DNA of 64,000 nt from Glandiceps talaboti (GCF_964340395.1 NC_135564.1:10565391-10629390); one strand, 5' to 3'. Counted from the stretch's first letter, positions 44,304-56,894 are shown. The notes: generated by a model not told the origin, from the letters alone. A program made the numbers and translations.

Positions 44304-45274
44304 GTGTGTGTGTGTGCATTCTCTAGTTCTCTTTTGCAAATGTTTTGCACTGTCTACAAATGTCAAAAGCCATATTTATCCAGGGATATAAAGCAAACGA
44401 CAACCTACCTCTTGTAGTCCTAGTTTCTTAGCACCTAATTTGAATCCAAGACGACAGTTGTTGACACGTTGCGTCGGGTTTAACAGATCATAACGTGGAC
44501 ACGATCCTGGTATAACAGCATCAATTAAAGCACACAAGGTGACACCGTCAATCCACGATGTTGTAAAATTAATTACATGTCTATTAGGCACTCTCAATTG
44601 TGTCCAAGTTAATAATTTCATTCTGTACAACGTTTCTAGAAATATGAAGAGAAACATATGTCATATAAATGTTCGCTCTGATGTTCATATCGGTTGATCG
44701 AGATCCAAAGCGACATATCAAATCACAACTCACAATTGACATGGTGTGTGGGCAGTAAATCGTGTTAAAGGTCTGCTATCGAGAGAAGTCTTTTTACTCC
44801 TAGTTTCTTTTACGTCCAGAATGTTGATCAATCATATACACAAAAATAGAAGTATTATTTTGCGTGATTTCTGACGACTCCCTCCCCCTAAAAAACCCAA
44901 CTTAAATGAGTTTTCTTCTATTAGTCCTATGGGACAACAGCTATTTTACCGATCATACACACGCAACTACTTAGACATGTATTACTTAATAATTATTAGT
45001 TTCTTTATTTTGCCCAACTCTTCGATTTTTGCAAATATAAAATGTAAGCCCTTACAAATCTATGCATAAGTGAGTAGGTCTTCAGTAGTTGCATTGTGTA
45101 AGGAAATGGAGACTGTACCTGAAAGTAATAAATTATGCAAATGATCTGTTTTGGTATGCGGGAAATGATATACAATAAATAACAATTCACAGCCTCACCA
45201 CGTATAAATAAAACTGGTAACAATGTTACAACTCACCACATAAATAACAAACCACCACCACCACCACCACCACC

Positions 45275-45322
<48 letters not shown>

Positions 45323-45467
45323 CAAACACAACACAGTAGACGAACACACGGAGTAACAGGTGGTTATGCAGTACTCACCACTTTGAAACATTTGCATTAT
45401 TCTTTCACTGAAGGAAGGTTTGTATGTCGCTGTACATTTGTAGGTGAAGTTAGCAGACACGATCTTT
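38869..45467 (-). CDS. filamin-like protein with calponin-homology domain (jitterbug type), 5' partial
   Basis: Minus-strand coding exons: 45467-45379, 44635-44409, 43409-40113 (3297 nt) and 39081-38869, all with AG/GT borders and closing phases. Order of domains: a short [17 protein letters not shown] segment; a CH domain ([63 protein letters not shown]); a filamin-type repeat at about residues 50-180 of the large exon (KCTAAGSGL to [15 protein letters not shown]); about 850 residues of Ser/Lys/Glu-rich, probably disordered sequence; and a final filamin repeat shared by the last two exons ([20 protein letters not shown] to [14 protein letters not shown]-stop). CH plus filamin repeats indicate an actin-binding scaffold. 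The arrangement recalls Drosophila jitterbug, which has extra CH domains; those would lie in exons not found here. The 45467 exon rests on phase compatibility only. Confidence 0.82.
39255..39450. repeat. (GGAT)n/(GGTG)n array in the last filamin-like intron
   Basis: Alternating blocks of GGAT and GGTG units with minor variants. It lies in the 1.03-kb intron between 40113 and 39081. An (ACAG)n tract follows at 39629-39691. Confidence 0.9.
43637..43983. mobile_element. fold-back MITE, family D copy 2
   Basis: Left AGTGGCCGTATGG and CTTTTTAATTTATAAAACAA; right TTTTATAAATTAAAAG and CCATACGGCCACT followed by TTTAA. The arms match those of 32498-32827. The interior also agrees (TTTGCAATTTATAGAGTTACAAAC against TTTGCAATTTATTGAGTTCCAGAC, each split across the element centre). 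Confidence 0.85.
44219..44317. repeat. (GT/GC)n microsatellite
   Basis: GCGTGT-rich start grading into a pure GT tract, 90 bp below the CH-domain exon. Confidence 0.9.
45251..45322. repeat. (CCA)n then (CAA)n trinucleotide repeat
   Basis: About nine CCA units followed by about fifteen CAA units in the intron next to the 45379-45467 exon. A mirrored composition, (TTG)n then (TCG)n, occurs at 47718-47795. Confidence 0.95.
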
Positions 45468-45913
45468 CTTGGTTTGAAAAAATACTTGAAGAAATTATAG
45501 ATATGCGGGAATATGTTGAGATAGCACAGAAAGCTGAGAATATAAATACTGTAGTAAAAAACTGCTATCGAGGTAACTTGTATCTTCAGCCACAATTTCT
45601 TTCCATCGCGTTGTACTGTGAAATAAAGGAAGGTAACAGATATTTGAATTTCATAAAATATAATCTTTATAAATCATGCTTTCTTACATTTTGTATTTTT
45701 CATGTTAGAGTATGGGTGGATAGATTGATATCTTTCTGATCTCGGGTTTAACATTGTGTTATCTTTATTAATGCTAGCGTCACAGGCCTCCTGGGCCTTG
45801 ATCAAGAGACCTGTTATATTGTTACCATTTGTGAAACGTTTGTAGGCCAACTATTATTGTGTATGCCGGAATACTGGAAAAACACAGAAAAGGGCGGCCT
45901 TACTTATTTCAAC

Positions 45914-46060
45914 CTATGTTTCTCTCATGACCCGTCTGAACCTATATTTCTTAAATCAAGCGAAATAATAAAATAATTGACGCCAACTATGGCAGGATTA
46001 GGCAAAAATCACGTCACTTCTGGGCTGGGAAGATGACGACCCCACAAGCGTGTGTCTGGC
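45914..46060. repeat. dispersed repeat E, copy 2
   Basis: Counterpart of 36588-36760, with matching words in order (see that entry). The match fades after about 60 bases. Confidence 0.6.
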
Positions 46061-47717
46061 CGTAAAATTCGGGACATTTCAAAAAAAAAATTTCATAGTT
46101 TCCGTCCGACTGTACTTGTCACTTCTAGGTCATGCAGACATAATAAAGTATGATTATAGATTAAAAGCATGACCAAAATGTACACTTACTTACTTTTTAA
46201 AGATATTTTTTTCAACCTACCGACCTATCTTTTTTTAAAATCAGACCTTACAAAAATGCGACAACTTTCATTTTTAGATATTTCTAAGAATGACAGATCA
46301 TTGTCTTCCGGAACTTTATGGAAAGTTCCACGACTTGAATCATTACTGTTCATGATATGTGAAGAAATGTATAAATCAACAAAAAAAAGCACATTATGAT
46401 ATAGAAGGAAGGTCACCCTAAGTGTACAGTGTTTATCAATACTGTCTTGCATACGTGACAAGCGGCACATTGCAACGGATGCATGTAGCATGCGTAACAT
46501 GTAATATGCGCCATGTATTATTTTACTAAATTGGATAGTTTAGCAAATCGTTGTTGCGTAGGCGTAGTGGGATGTACGACAACCTAGAGGTGAAATCAAT
46601 TAATAACCCTGTACTAAAGTCTTCAATAAGACGGGCTCCAAGGAGAGAAAGTAGAGATTACTTCTAGCCATGAGAAAAAGAGTACAGAGATAAGAACCAT
46701 CTCGCACAAAATAATTATCTGAAATCCCATTCGCGCAAGAATATAAATGCATCATGGCGTGAATAAATTAGTTGTTGTGGAAACAAATTGTTCGTGTTGT
46801 GAGTAATTCTTTACTCATATTAAGCTTATGCAGTCTGTTGCCCAAGCGTTCACCTCGATGTCTTTCACTCCTTTTAACGTTATGTTATTCTCGACAGCGA
46901 AGCAGATGTTTGCGTCAACGAAATGAAGTTTATATTTATTAGAACATCCCCCGGCCCTAAACTAATAAGAGTTTTAGAGTAGCTACTTTTCATATATTCT
47001 CCACACAGAAACTGTTTTTATCGCATGTCGGCAAATCTACTTCGACCCCTTTATGAGGAATGGGAACGGAAATTAGCGATCGAATTGCCGATGACGAGTG
47101 TTTGTCAATCTAATATTTAAGTTTCACATTACATTTTTATCTCATTAATTTACGTTGTTACCGTCAAATTAAATCTGCTAACCCGTCATATAATATTATA
47201 TTGTCAATTTACAAAACTGATATAAACCATCGGTACTACAGAAATGTAAATCGCATCATCCTAAAATTAAATTCAAAATCTGCCCTGAGAAAATCTCAGT
47301 AATAAAATACCCCGGCGTTTTAACAAGTCTTTGAGTGCACATCTTCGAAGTGTGTGCCTACACTAGTAACTCGTAAGTATATGTATAAGGAGGCATATAC
47401 GGACTAATTCATTCGGTCACAAGCATAGTTGATAGGGGGAGATGCATTCGCGGCAGACAGCAGTTTTATTTTTCCGCGAGAAAGTACGAGGTGGTACTTG
47501 GGGGAACGTATTCTACCGCTGCCACAAAGAGGCTGTTTTACGACAGTTTACGGCAGCAACAAAGTTATCACAAATCATTTATATTTTGAAATCTCCAGAA
47601 ATAAGCCAACCATGTCACGTAGTGCACGATGCTGTAGTCACTGTGTTAGATCACATGACACAGTGGGAAATCGAAGTGTGTAATAGTTGTGATTTGAAAT
47701 CCAAGCCATTCTTGGGT

Positions 47718-47763
47718 TATTGTTGTTGTTGTTGTTGTTGCTGTTGTTGTTGTTGTTGTTGTT

Positions 47764-47795
<32 letters not shown>
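47718..47795. repeat. (TTG)n then (TCG)n trinucleotide repeat
   Basis: About sixteen TTG units, one TGC interruption, then about ten TCG units. The TCG block is CpG-rich in otherwise AT-rich DNA. Confidence 0.95.
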
Positions 47796-48217
47796 TTTGG
47801 TTTTAAGTTCGTTAACTAACTTGTTTTTCAACTGCTCTCCGCTTCCGCCGCACGCGGTCTGTGCAATACCTAAACGATCACCCTCCTAGAATTCACTATC
47901 CATTGCATCAGAGATGTTCATGAGAAATAGAATGATGACGTGTGTATTTTATTATTTGGGTGACACATCTTCCACCTGGGTTTTTAGAAATATGAGATGT
48001 TTCGATATAGTCATTTGTCCTTCAGTGTCCGCTCTAAATCTGACAGAATGATCCAAGCTTGCTTCGTCATAAAAGAGCTGAAGGTGATGAAGAGACTACA
48101 AGTTACAGGTGTGGAAAGAGCAATACGTTGTTGATTGACACCAGAGAGATATGAGACGAGTGGGCACCTAGAGTTTGTTCAACACCCCTACCTGTATTCT
48201 GTGACTACATTTGGACT

Positions 48218-48256
48218 CAGACCACTAAAAATTCGTTTAATAGTGGTCTGAGATTT
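48218..48256. repeat. short hairpin CTCAGACCACTA
   Basis: CTCAGACCACTAAA and TAGTGGTCTGAG form a 12-bp stem around a small AT-rich loop. The same stem sequence recurs at 58134-58171. Confidence 0.7.
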
Positions 48257-50257
48257 GGATCAGATCTGCGTTGATACTCAGCGAATGACAAGTGATTTAT
48301 TCGAATACTGTTTCTAAATCTAACTAGAAGAATAGAACTCGTGTATTAAGCACAGTGCTTCCATGATGAACTATCCATGTAGACATGAATACCACTGGCC
48401 ATCTAGCAATGACGTCATACAAAGGTGTCACGTGATTTCAGCACCCGGATTAAAAATATGATATATGCTTAATTTGAATTTAACTAATCAATAGTGAAAT
48501 AGTAAAATATGTATGAATATGATATGAAGACTTTCACGTGCATAGAACAGGCGCCACTAAAATACCCCAATCATGCATGATAAGCGTTCAATTGGATCCG
48601 GTTTCCAAGTCCAATTGGACTATTTTGCCTAATTCCATGGCCTTGTGAAAGGTGGAAACGTAGACAATTATCCGTCGATAATAGGTATTGCTGGTAAGAC
48701 TTTCCTAATCTGTTTATCTCATTTGTCAACCCTTGAAATCGCTAGGTGTCTGAGTACAGCTTTTACACAATCCTTGTCTTCTCTTAACGTATTTATTGTG
48801 AAGGCCTAAAATCCTCTGTGTTCATTGATGTTTAGAATTTTAACAAGCACTGTAAATTGAAAATCATTTACCAGTTCAAAATAAAAAAGTCCAAATATTA
48901 TTTACCTAACAGCATGAGGAATCCACTTGCTTCCTACAATTTAAAGGGAACGCTATTTCAGGACATATTATTATTTTCTTAAGCTTTGGGTTCTTGGAAA
49001 CCATTTAAACAACCCCCCTTTAGTTAATCAGTATGCAGACCTTCATTAGAACTTCATATAAAGCTCTGTAATTGAACTCTGTTTCGAAACTTTGTCCTAT
49101 TTGGACATCTTGACGTTATTTTGATGCATTTTTTTAGTTAGCAAACACTTTAAGAAAAAACTGTTGTCTCGAATGCTCCAAGACATTCGCCTTTCACGTT
49201 ACCAAACACGTGACCATTCGTTGGATTTAACAATGAACACTTATTTGGCAATGATTTGAGCCTTCACAGAGTCTAACAGCGAGGAGTAAAAGAACTTCAT
49301 AAAGATGTGTTTCTTCTCTCAGTGTATTTTTATTATTTTTATATCACACAAACGATTGCAACAAAATTTTCTGAAGTAATATTAAATTTGAATAATTTAT
49401 ATGTTCATGAAAAAAACATATCAAGATGTCGTTGGTCTACACACAACACGTCTTCTGTGCATACATGTAATTTGACTGTATTTTTTATCTTGTGTCACAT
49501 GAAGGAAACCACTTTGTTAACGAATAGGATTTAAAATATTCATGATTCATAAGCTTTGCACATTTTACTTTATAGATGGAGGTGATCCTTACCGTCAGTT
49601 AAACACATTCAAGACAGCGTATACCTGTCCAGTTGGGGTTTCACCTTCTTGAAAACGTTTACATTTTTTCTTTTGAGATGTTCTGTTCTCAAGCAGATTG
49701 GGAAAAAAGCACATGGGACCGCTCTGAATATTTCATTATCATCTACATAGTTAATGACAGGTGGCAATCTGGAGTCGTGATGTGTTTCTACGCCTTATAC
49801 ATAGAACAGATGTATAGTACGACGTCGGAGAGATCCACAACTGTCGCCTAATTATTTGTAGAATAAAACAGGAAAAACTCCGCCAATGGGGTGAAGATGG
49901 AGGAAAAAAATAAAGTAGTCTTTTTAATTTGACATTTGGAAGGGTCATCTTCAAATCTTTTGTCAAAGAAGAGCCTTTTGGATATTTTTACATTTGCCAT
50001 TTTGAAATTAGCAATACAGTTGACAATAATATAGTCACTATATTGTTATTTTGGATGGTCGACCCTGGCAAGCGTTCTTCCTATACACAGCTGGCAAAAT
50101 CAGCAATTCAAAATTTGTAAATTTGACAAAGAGTCATCTTAACATGTGGGCAGCGTATGACGTAATAACAATAACAGGTATCAGGTGACTTATTCAATAA
50201 ATCAATTTCTACACATGGTATCCATAAAATATACTAAATTTGAATTACTGACTTTGC

Positions 50258-50335
50258 AGGCTGTGTGGAGAGAACGCTGGCTATGTGGAGAGAACGCTGT
50301 CTGTGTGAGGAGTACGCCGGCTATGTGGGGAGAAA
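50258..50335. repeat. about 22-bp tandem repeat, three to four copies
   Basis: The unit GGCTATGTGGAGAGAACGCT recurs with substitutions (tctgtgtgaggagtacgcc; ggctatgtggggagaa). Confidence 0.75.
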
Positions 50336-51239
50336 AATTGTGGATTCCATGATTGAAATGTTGTACAGCTGAATGATGAAAAGATGGCTGATTTTTATGA
50401 CCATACAAGATCGCCAGCAGGGTTACTAAATATAACGTTTTTATCTCTAACCATGGCGTAGGCCTATAAAACAGACTGGGGTGTGAGGCAATACCTAGAT
50501 GTCATTGAAAGATGTAGGCAGAAAGTGATTTGCTCAGAGCTTGAATATTTTATCTGGAGGATAAAGCGAATGTGTCTACATAAACAAAAACATGTTTTCG
50601 AATATACGTTGACATACAAAATGAATACCTGCTATTGACTGATATAGACTGTTTCTTGCTACCACCATTTAACATTTGCCTGCAAAATTTGATAATCTCC
50701 TTTGCATTACTTATTTACTGAACATTTATCATAAATTCAGACATGATAAAAAAAACTCTTTTTACATACGACCCACTTCTGTCACGTGGTATGAACTTAT
50801 TTTGATCTAAATCCATGTTAAAATTAAAATCAATAGACCTGAAACAAAACTTATGTCTTCCTCGACAAACATTTTACCAACTACGAAATCTTATTCCTGG
50901 TCTTTTTGATTTTTTTTTAATTGAACGTTCGTCGTTTTGTTGCCATGGAAATAGTCAATCTTACATTTTCCCATATCGTTAACACGACATTCTGCATCCG
51001 TATTGGATTCTAAAATGGAAAATGGAAATCTATTTTAAAAACTGGAACGATGATTTTGTTCTTGTTTTTAACTAGTACTTTTTGTGAACAAAGTTACATC
51101 AAAATTGTAAGATTGTTATGCTAAAGTATAGTACGTTCACTTGGCTTAATTTGTAAATAGTGCCTAGTTTGTAGCTAAAGTCAGAATACAGATACATATA
51201 CATAATATATACTACAATGAAAATAACGAAACCTGAAAC

Positions 51240-51605
51240 AAAACGGTGTCTACCAACAGTGGTACATTTTATCGTCTGCTTCCACAAAAATCTTGCCATC
51301 ACTGCAACACTTTATCTGGCTCAACAACAATCTTACCAATAGTGCTACATTCTATCGTCTGCTTCAACAAAAATCTTATTAACACTGCTACACTTTATCT
51401 GGTTCAACAAAAATATTAACAACAGTGCTACATTTTTATTTATCGTCTGGCTCAACAAAAATCTTACCAACAGTCCTACATTTTGTCGAGTGGCTCCACA
51501 AATATCTCTCTTGGTAATATTTTTGATGAGCCAGACGATAAAATGTAGCAGTATTGGTAAACAGCATTTTTGTTGAGGCAGACGATAAAATGTAACAGTG
51601 TTTAA
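51240..51605. mobile_element. fold-back element with tandem-repeat arms, family G copy 1
   Basis: About five direct copies of a roughly 50-bp unit (TACATTTTATCGTCTG, CTCAACAAAAATCTTACCAA, CAGTG) run to about 51500. They are followed by inverted copies from 51510 (GAGCCAGACGATAAAATGTA, TTTTGTTGAGGCAGACGATA). The unit array plus its own inversion is repeated at 55845-56298. Confidence 0.8.
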
Positions 51606-52514
51606 ACTTTGTTTTTATGTAAAAATAGGCCCCGAGGCGCGCTCAACTTTAAACCAGCAATGGCAAAACGTATTGTCATGGTGGGTTAACCATAACGAGG
51701 TCACATTGAAGAGTGGTGAATTGTGCGTCAGCGTCTAGCGTCTAGCAAGGTATTTTTTAGATTGATTCAGGGGAACAATCAAGCATAATTATAATGAAAC
51801 CATGTTCAAAGGTGACATGTAGTACTAAAGAGTGTCAGTACTTCTCCTTACAACTGCTACATCCTCCTAAGCTACGTTTTCTGTTTGTAGATAAAAAAAC
51901 GTCTAAGCTTAATAAAACAACGACGGATTACTACATTTTGATGACTTTTTTTTGTGCTGTTACGCGGCCAACTTCATTGCATAGTAAAGGTAACACCTCA
52001 CATAAGCAGATGTGAACTGAATGTCTTGTAACGGGCGACGTCAATAATTCAATGGTACATAAACACTTAATTGAGGGGGGGGGGGGTTGAACCATTTAAG
52101 TTCTCATCCTACAAAAATACCTTCAATCTTGATATAGTCGTATTTTTTTCTGAGATTAATCATGTAACCCTAATTAAATGTTGTCAAATTGGAAAATGCA
52201 ATTATTTTATTCATACACAAGTTCTCTTCTTCCAATTTTTGATTGAGAAACAGACATGTTTCGGACAAATCCCTTGTCCTCCTTCGGTGTCTAAGTGGAT
52301 CTGACAGAATAGTCCAAATTTGCTGCAGGTGTTGAGTAACCAGAGGTGTGAAAAGGTTAGCTTCAATATATGTAAATTCAGGTGTGAAAGTACTTGTCAG
52401 TTATGTATATTTGTTAAAGTTGTCGATGGCATCAATTAGATTATTGGGTGGAGGTTGTGTATTTCAAGGTGAACGCCACTGCAGGAAATAAAAGTTATTT
52501 TCATAAACTATCTG

Positions 52515-52560
52515 AAGGCAATTTGCTATTAAGAGTCATGAATATTCAGTGTGCATCTAA
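52515..52560. repeat. dispersed repeat F, 5' fragment
   Basis: TTAAGAGTCATGAATATTCA, GTGTGCATCTAAT: the start of repeat F, cut off after about 45 bases. Confidence 0.75.
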
Positions 52561-52625
52561 TAAATATTCATATCTTTTAAGCAAGTTAAAAAGAATCATG
52601 ATTAATAAACATATTTCCATATTCT

Positions 52626-52750
52626 AGAATCCGTGACAAATTGCGTTCACCCCCTTCTCCAAACCCCCGGACACTGCACGAGACATAAGCAATAACACCC
52701 TTTTTGGTTCGGGGTTTGAGAAGGGGTGAACGCAATTTGTCACGGATTCT
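52626..52750. mobile_element. 125-bp hairpin element
   Basis: AGAATCCGTGACAAATTGCG, TTCACCCCCTTCTCCAAACC at the left is matched by GGTTTGAGAAGGGGTGAA, CGCAATTTGTCACGGATTCT at the right. The arms are about 40 bp with only small indels. The loop is about 43 bp. GC content is above the surroundings. Confidence 0.8.
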
Positions 52751-53094
52751 CTCGCCCAATTTATTAAACACATTTAACACTGAACTTTCCTCCTGTTATT
52801 GGGCACTGCCTGTTGGATGGTAAATAAATAAATAAAAAATAAAAAATAAAATAAACAAAAAAAAAATTATTTAACACGTCAACTCCGCCTCAAAATCTAA
52901 ATACATACAACATTACGTCTGAAATGTTCTTTTTTTCAATCTTTGTAATTAATGACTATTTTTTGTAGTGTAACTTAATTCTGTTTTTTATTTGTCCTTT
53001 CTCTCTTTCATTTTACTGTACCTTTAATAATCCCCGGGATATATTATGTATACTAACCAACGTGACCCATTGTGATCCACTTGAGAACAATTGA

Positions 53095-53215
53095 GATGAA
53101 AGCGAGTTTCAATTCAGTGTTTCTTGGCAACCGACCGAAAATTATGTGATGTGAAATCATGAAATGACTCTCCAAAATCCAAAGTTTATTTAAAAAAAAT
53201 ACCTTTATCACTGCC
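53095..53215. repeat. dispersed repeat F, 3' fragment
   Basis: GAGTTTCAATTCAGTGTTTC, TTGGCAACCGACC, TATGTGATGTGAAATCATGA match the 3' half of repeat F. Together with 52515-52560 it may be one copy split by the hairpin element at 52626-52750 and flanking DNA. Confidence 0.7.
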
Positions 53216-55844
53216 CCGTCTGCCATTTATTGTGCGAAGAATGACTGTGCGTCTGCTTAATGTACTGCTTTACCTTTGTGAAGTTCATAAATATTTATAG
53301 CACATCTGGCGGAATATTATCGCTATGTGATTGAGCTTTGAAGAACATGTTGTAGATATATCAGTGAATCGGTGAAGCAATAGTCACTGTGTGGTATTTT
53401 CCAAAGAGTAAAACTAATGCGACGAATAAATATATCTGACCTTGCGTGTCTTGCGTCAAAAATTAACTATAAACGATTATTATACACAAACTCTACAGAA
53501 TTAACATCTTCAGTCGAATGAATCCTTAGGAAGACTGATCAGCTGCTTGTCCTGGAATTCAAGGTGAGACACCCCATTTAAAAGAGAACTACAGAAGTTG
53601 TCTTTGAAAACACAAAATGGAGGTCGCCAGAGGATGTCTCTGTCTGAATCGTAAGCAAGGCATGACTTACATGAAGCTGTGCTGCCCCAAATATCATCCC
53701 TGAGTCTCTGCTCGTCCAGAGATTTCGTTATATTCAATTTCATCAACGAGATAACAGACATTTGTCAATTTCTTCTAGAACGATGTTGCTGATTACAATG
53801 GCGTTTCCATGCAGTATTTGCATCTTATAACTTATTTTAAAGCCATATTGAATTCGTAGATATTAAGATTGAAAAGTAGAATGATATCTTTACATTCTTT
53901 TATTGCCATTCAGACAATGGCAAATCTGACGGTAATCGCCATGCTCTCAGATGAAACGGGGCTTTGTGGTAGAATTCCGCGATACAATGTCTGTCTCCCA
54001 GTCTCATCTTACATGAAACACGATTTTTTGTGACACGACCTCATCGTAAATTATTTGCTCCGAGGTTTAACAACCCCCTTTACATACAAGAGAATAAAGT
54101 AAAATTTGTGTAAATATTATAATCAGTGGTACTGGACGAGCGAAAATTCAAAAAAATCGGAAATAGTGTTTCAGTAGTCCTGCGTGTCTACAGGTAGGCC
54201 AAATTAGTAAAGACTGTATTAACTAACAATCGGACTTTGTGGCAATAGTGATAACTCAGTGGTCAGTGAAATCAACGTAGGATTTTGAGGCACGCAAAGC
54301 CGGTTTCAAGTCTTGTGGACAAAACAAACTATTCAAAAGGTGACGTACAAATCTAGAGGACACGAGGATTCAATTTTACTGTTCCTGAAATCATCGAGAA
54401 GCCAAACTAGATTACTATCTACAAATGCCCATCAACGTGTATCGCCCACGGCATGACGATCCTCGAGCTCTCATATCAACATCAAATCCCTGAATGACAA
54501 AACTGATAATAGAATCACGTATTCCACAAGAAGTACCAGATGGTTTCAAATTGGCCAATCACTGGCTCTCTGCCCTTGCTCTGTCAAAATGTACCCTCAC
54601 AGTTGGCAGTGGACGTCCCTATACCCGTGGAGCGAAAGAGCAATCGGAGCAATTCGTCAACGATTTACAAATTAATATTCATAAATTCATTTTAACACAT
54701 GTTTATCTTGGATTAGAGAGACCTCAGAGAGACCAGACAGTCTCGCCTGAAGTACTTGCTAAGGTATAGATTGAATATACAGAATGTTGCCGCCAACCAA
54801 TCACAAACAAATGAGATGTGCACGAACATGCTTAATTTCAAATAAAGTCATTCTGATCTTAACAACAGGGATTTCCAAATTTGAAGATAGCAAAACGAGT
54901 TGTTTGAAGCATAGTATTTTTTAAATAAATTTTTATAAATTTATACTATTCTTTTTTTAATGATGCTTCCACCAGGCAACAGAATCAAAGATTTAAAAAA
55001 AATGAGACCTGGTTCAATATATATAACGATGCTTCGTAAACTATACTGTAGGCGCATCACTAATCTTGGTTACGTGAGTATGCCACAGGACTCTAGAAAG
55101 AATTTCTACACACTAAGTCTTGCGTGATTATATATTATACATGTTGATTCGTTGCCATAACCACCACGCTCTGAGAATGTTGTCAGGAAGGCATACTGTT
55201 ACGTGTTACAAGGATTAGTGTGGAATAATCAGTTGGCATTCATGTAGGCGTGTATATTGTATGAATCATTTGTGATAGGTAACTGACCCTTAGTTGAGTA
55301 TTCACATCATTTTCTCTGTAAAGGAATATAAACATGTCTTGATGTATTTGGGGTCTACTTACATTTGAAATACACTTCTAGTAATTCATTTTGATGTGTT
55401 CTATTTAAATTGTTAAACTATGTTTCTCTCCAAATGTCACTTTTTGTAAAGTTGCAAAATCAAAATCGCCTTTTTACATTACTAGGATTAATACGAAAAC
55501 ATCAGCAGTTCCAACGAAGTGCACTTTCAATTACGCAATAATTTTGCAATAGACGTATTATATAAATACGGCAGTTCTGAGGGTGAATACAGATAAGGAA
55601 AGGGAGAAAGGTGCGGCCAATCAATTAACAATTACCGAGAAAACTACATTCAATATTATATTGCATGTGTTCTTGAGTCAACGAAGTCGCTAAATAACCG
55701 TACGTAGTTTTCTTTTGTTATATATCTACGATCACACAGAACGTAAGAAAATATACCTTACGACTCAATCCTGTGAATTACAGTAATAGGTCAAACTCTA
55801 GTAGTGTAATCAGATACAATGCAAAACACCATAATAGAAACAAA

Positions 55845-56298
55845 ATATCGTCTGCCACTGGTTCGACAAAAATCTTACTAAAATTGCTACATTTTATCAA
55901 CTTGACAAAATCTGAATAGCATTGCTACAATTTATTGTTCGTCAAAAATTTTACTAACATTGCTACATTTTATCGTCTGACTTGACAAATCTCTTTACTA
56001 GCATTGCTATAATTTATCGATTTGCTCGACAAAAATCTTACTAACGCTATCTCTTGTCATTACCAAAATCTTACCAACATTGTTAAATTTTCTTTGAGTG
56101 AGGTACCATGATCTTAGTAGATGTTATCAAATCAAATACATTGTAACAACATAAACCTGTTTTCAGGCACCTTAATGGATTAAAATGCAACAATTGTTTT
56201 TCATAGTTTAATGTGCAAGACCATAAGATATTGCAACAGTTACTAAAACATTTGCTTAGCCAGATAATAATTTGTGTCAATGTTAGTAAGATTTTTCA
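55845..56298. mobile_element. fold-back element with tandem-repeat arms, family G copy 2
   Basis: Direct copies of the same roughly 50-bp unit as 51240-51605 (ATCGTCTG, CGACAAAAATCTTACTAA, ATTGCTACATTTTATC) run to about 56095. An inverted copy lies at about 56240-56298 (AGCCAGATAATAATTTG, AATGTTAGTAAGATTTTT). Confidence 0.75.
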
Positions 56299-56827
56299 GC
56301 CAAACAGCCATTTTTTCTACTCAGTTGGATTCTATATCAAATAAATAGTAGCTATAGAACAAAAGCTACAATGGTATTAAATTTAGTGCGAATAAAAGGC
56401 CTTGACGAAAGTTGCACTGCTGCTGTCAACATGGCTTAAGGCGACGCAATCATTTGACAGAGGAGTAATAACATCATAATCCGCCGTATTGATCTATATT
56501 CATCATGTCAAAATCGATTCTAAACTTGTTTGGGTGGCCTAAATCATTTTTAAATCATGCATTCTCCATTTGTAATTGAAAAGGATAGACAGGAAAAACA
56601 ACGACATTGTTCGTCTTCAGACCTTACTTAAATATTCAGGGAATGAAAGACTTTGAATAATTTGTAGAGACGAAACATACGCCTTGTCATATTGATTTTC
56701 CAATGTCGTCGGTTCATTTATACTACATGTATATTGTGTTATGTATTGCATAGTCTAATGTTCACTATATAACGTTTGATTGTGCCCGCGGCAATATTGA
56801 CAAATGATAAAACCATTATATTCATTT

Positions 56828-56828
56828 T

Positions 56829-56893
<65 letters not shown>
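56828..56893. repeat. (CAA)n microsatellite
   Basis: About 22 CAA units. A (TTGA)n-like tract lies nearby at 56991-57020. Confidence 0.95.

Positions 56894-56894
<1 letters not shown>

Larger units (their letters stand above)
43410..44408. other. intron of the filamin-like gene with fold-back element
   Basis: 1-kb intron splitting the CH domain. It contains family D copy 2 (43637-43983) and a GT-rich microsatellite (44219-44317). Confidence 0.75.

Noticed and set aside
46835-46925. Minus-strand stretch NITLKGVKDIEV as an exon
   Set aside because: A GTGAAC donor follows, but there is no convincing acceptor and no filamin or CH similarity.
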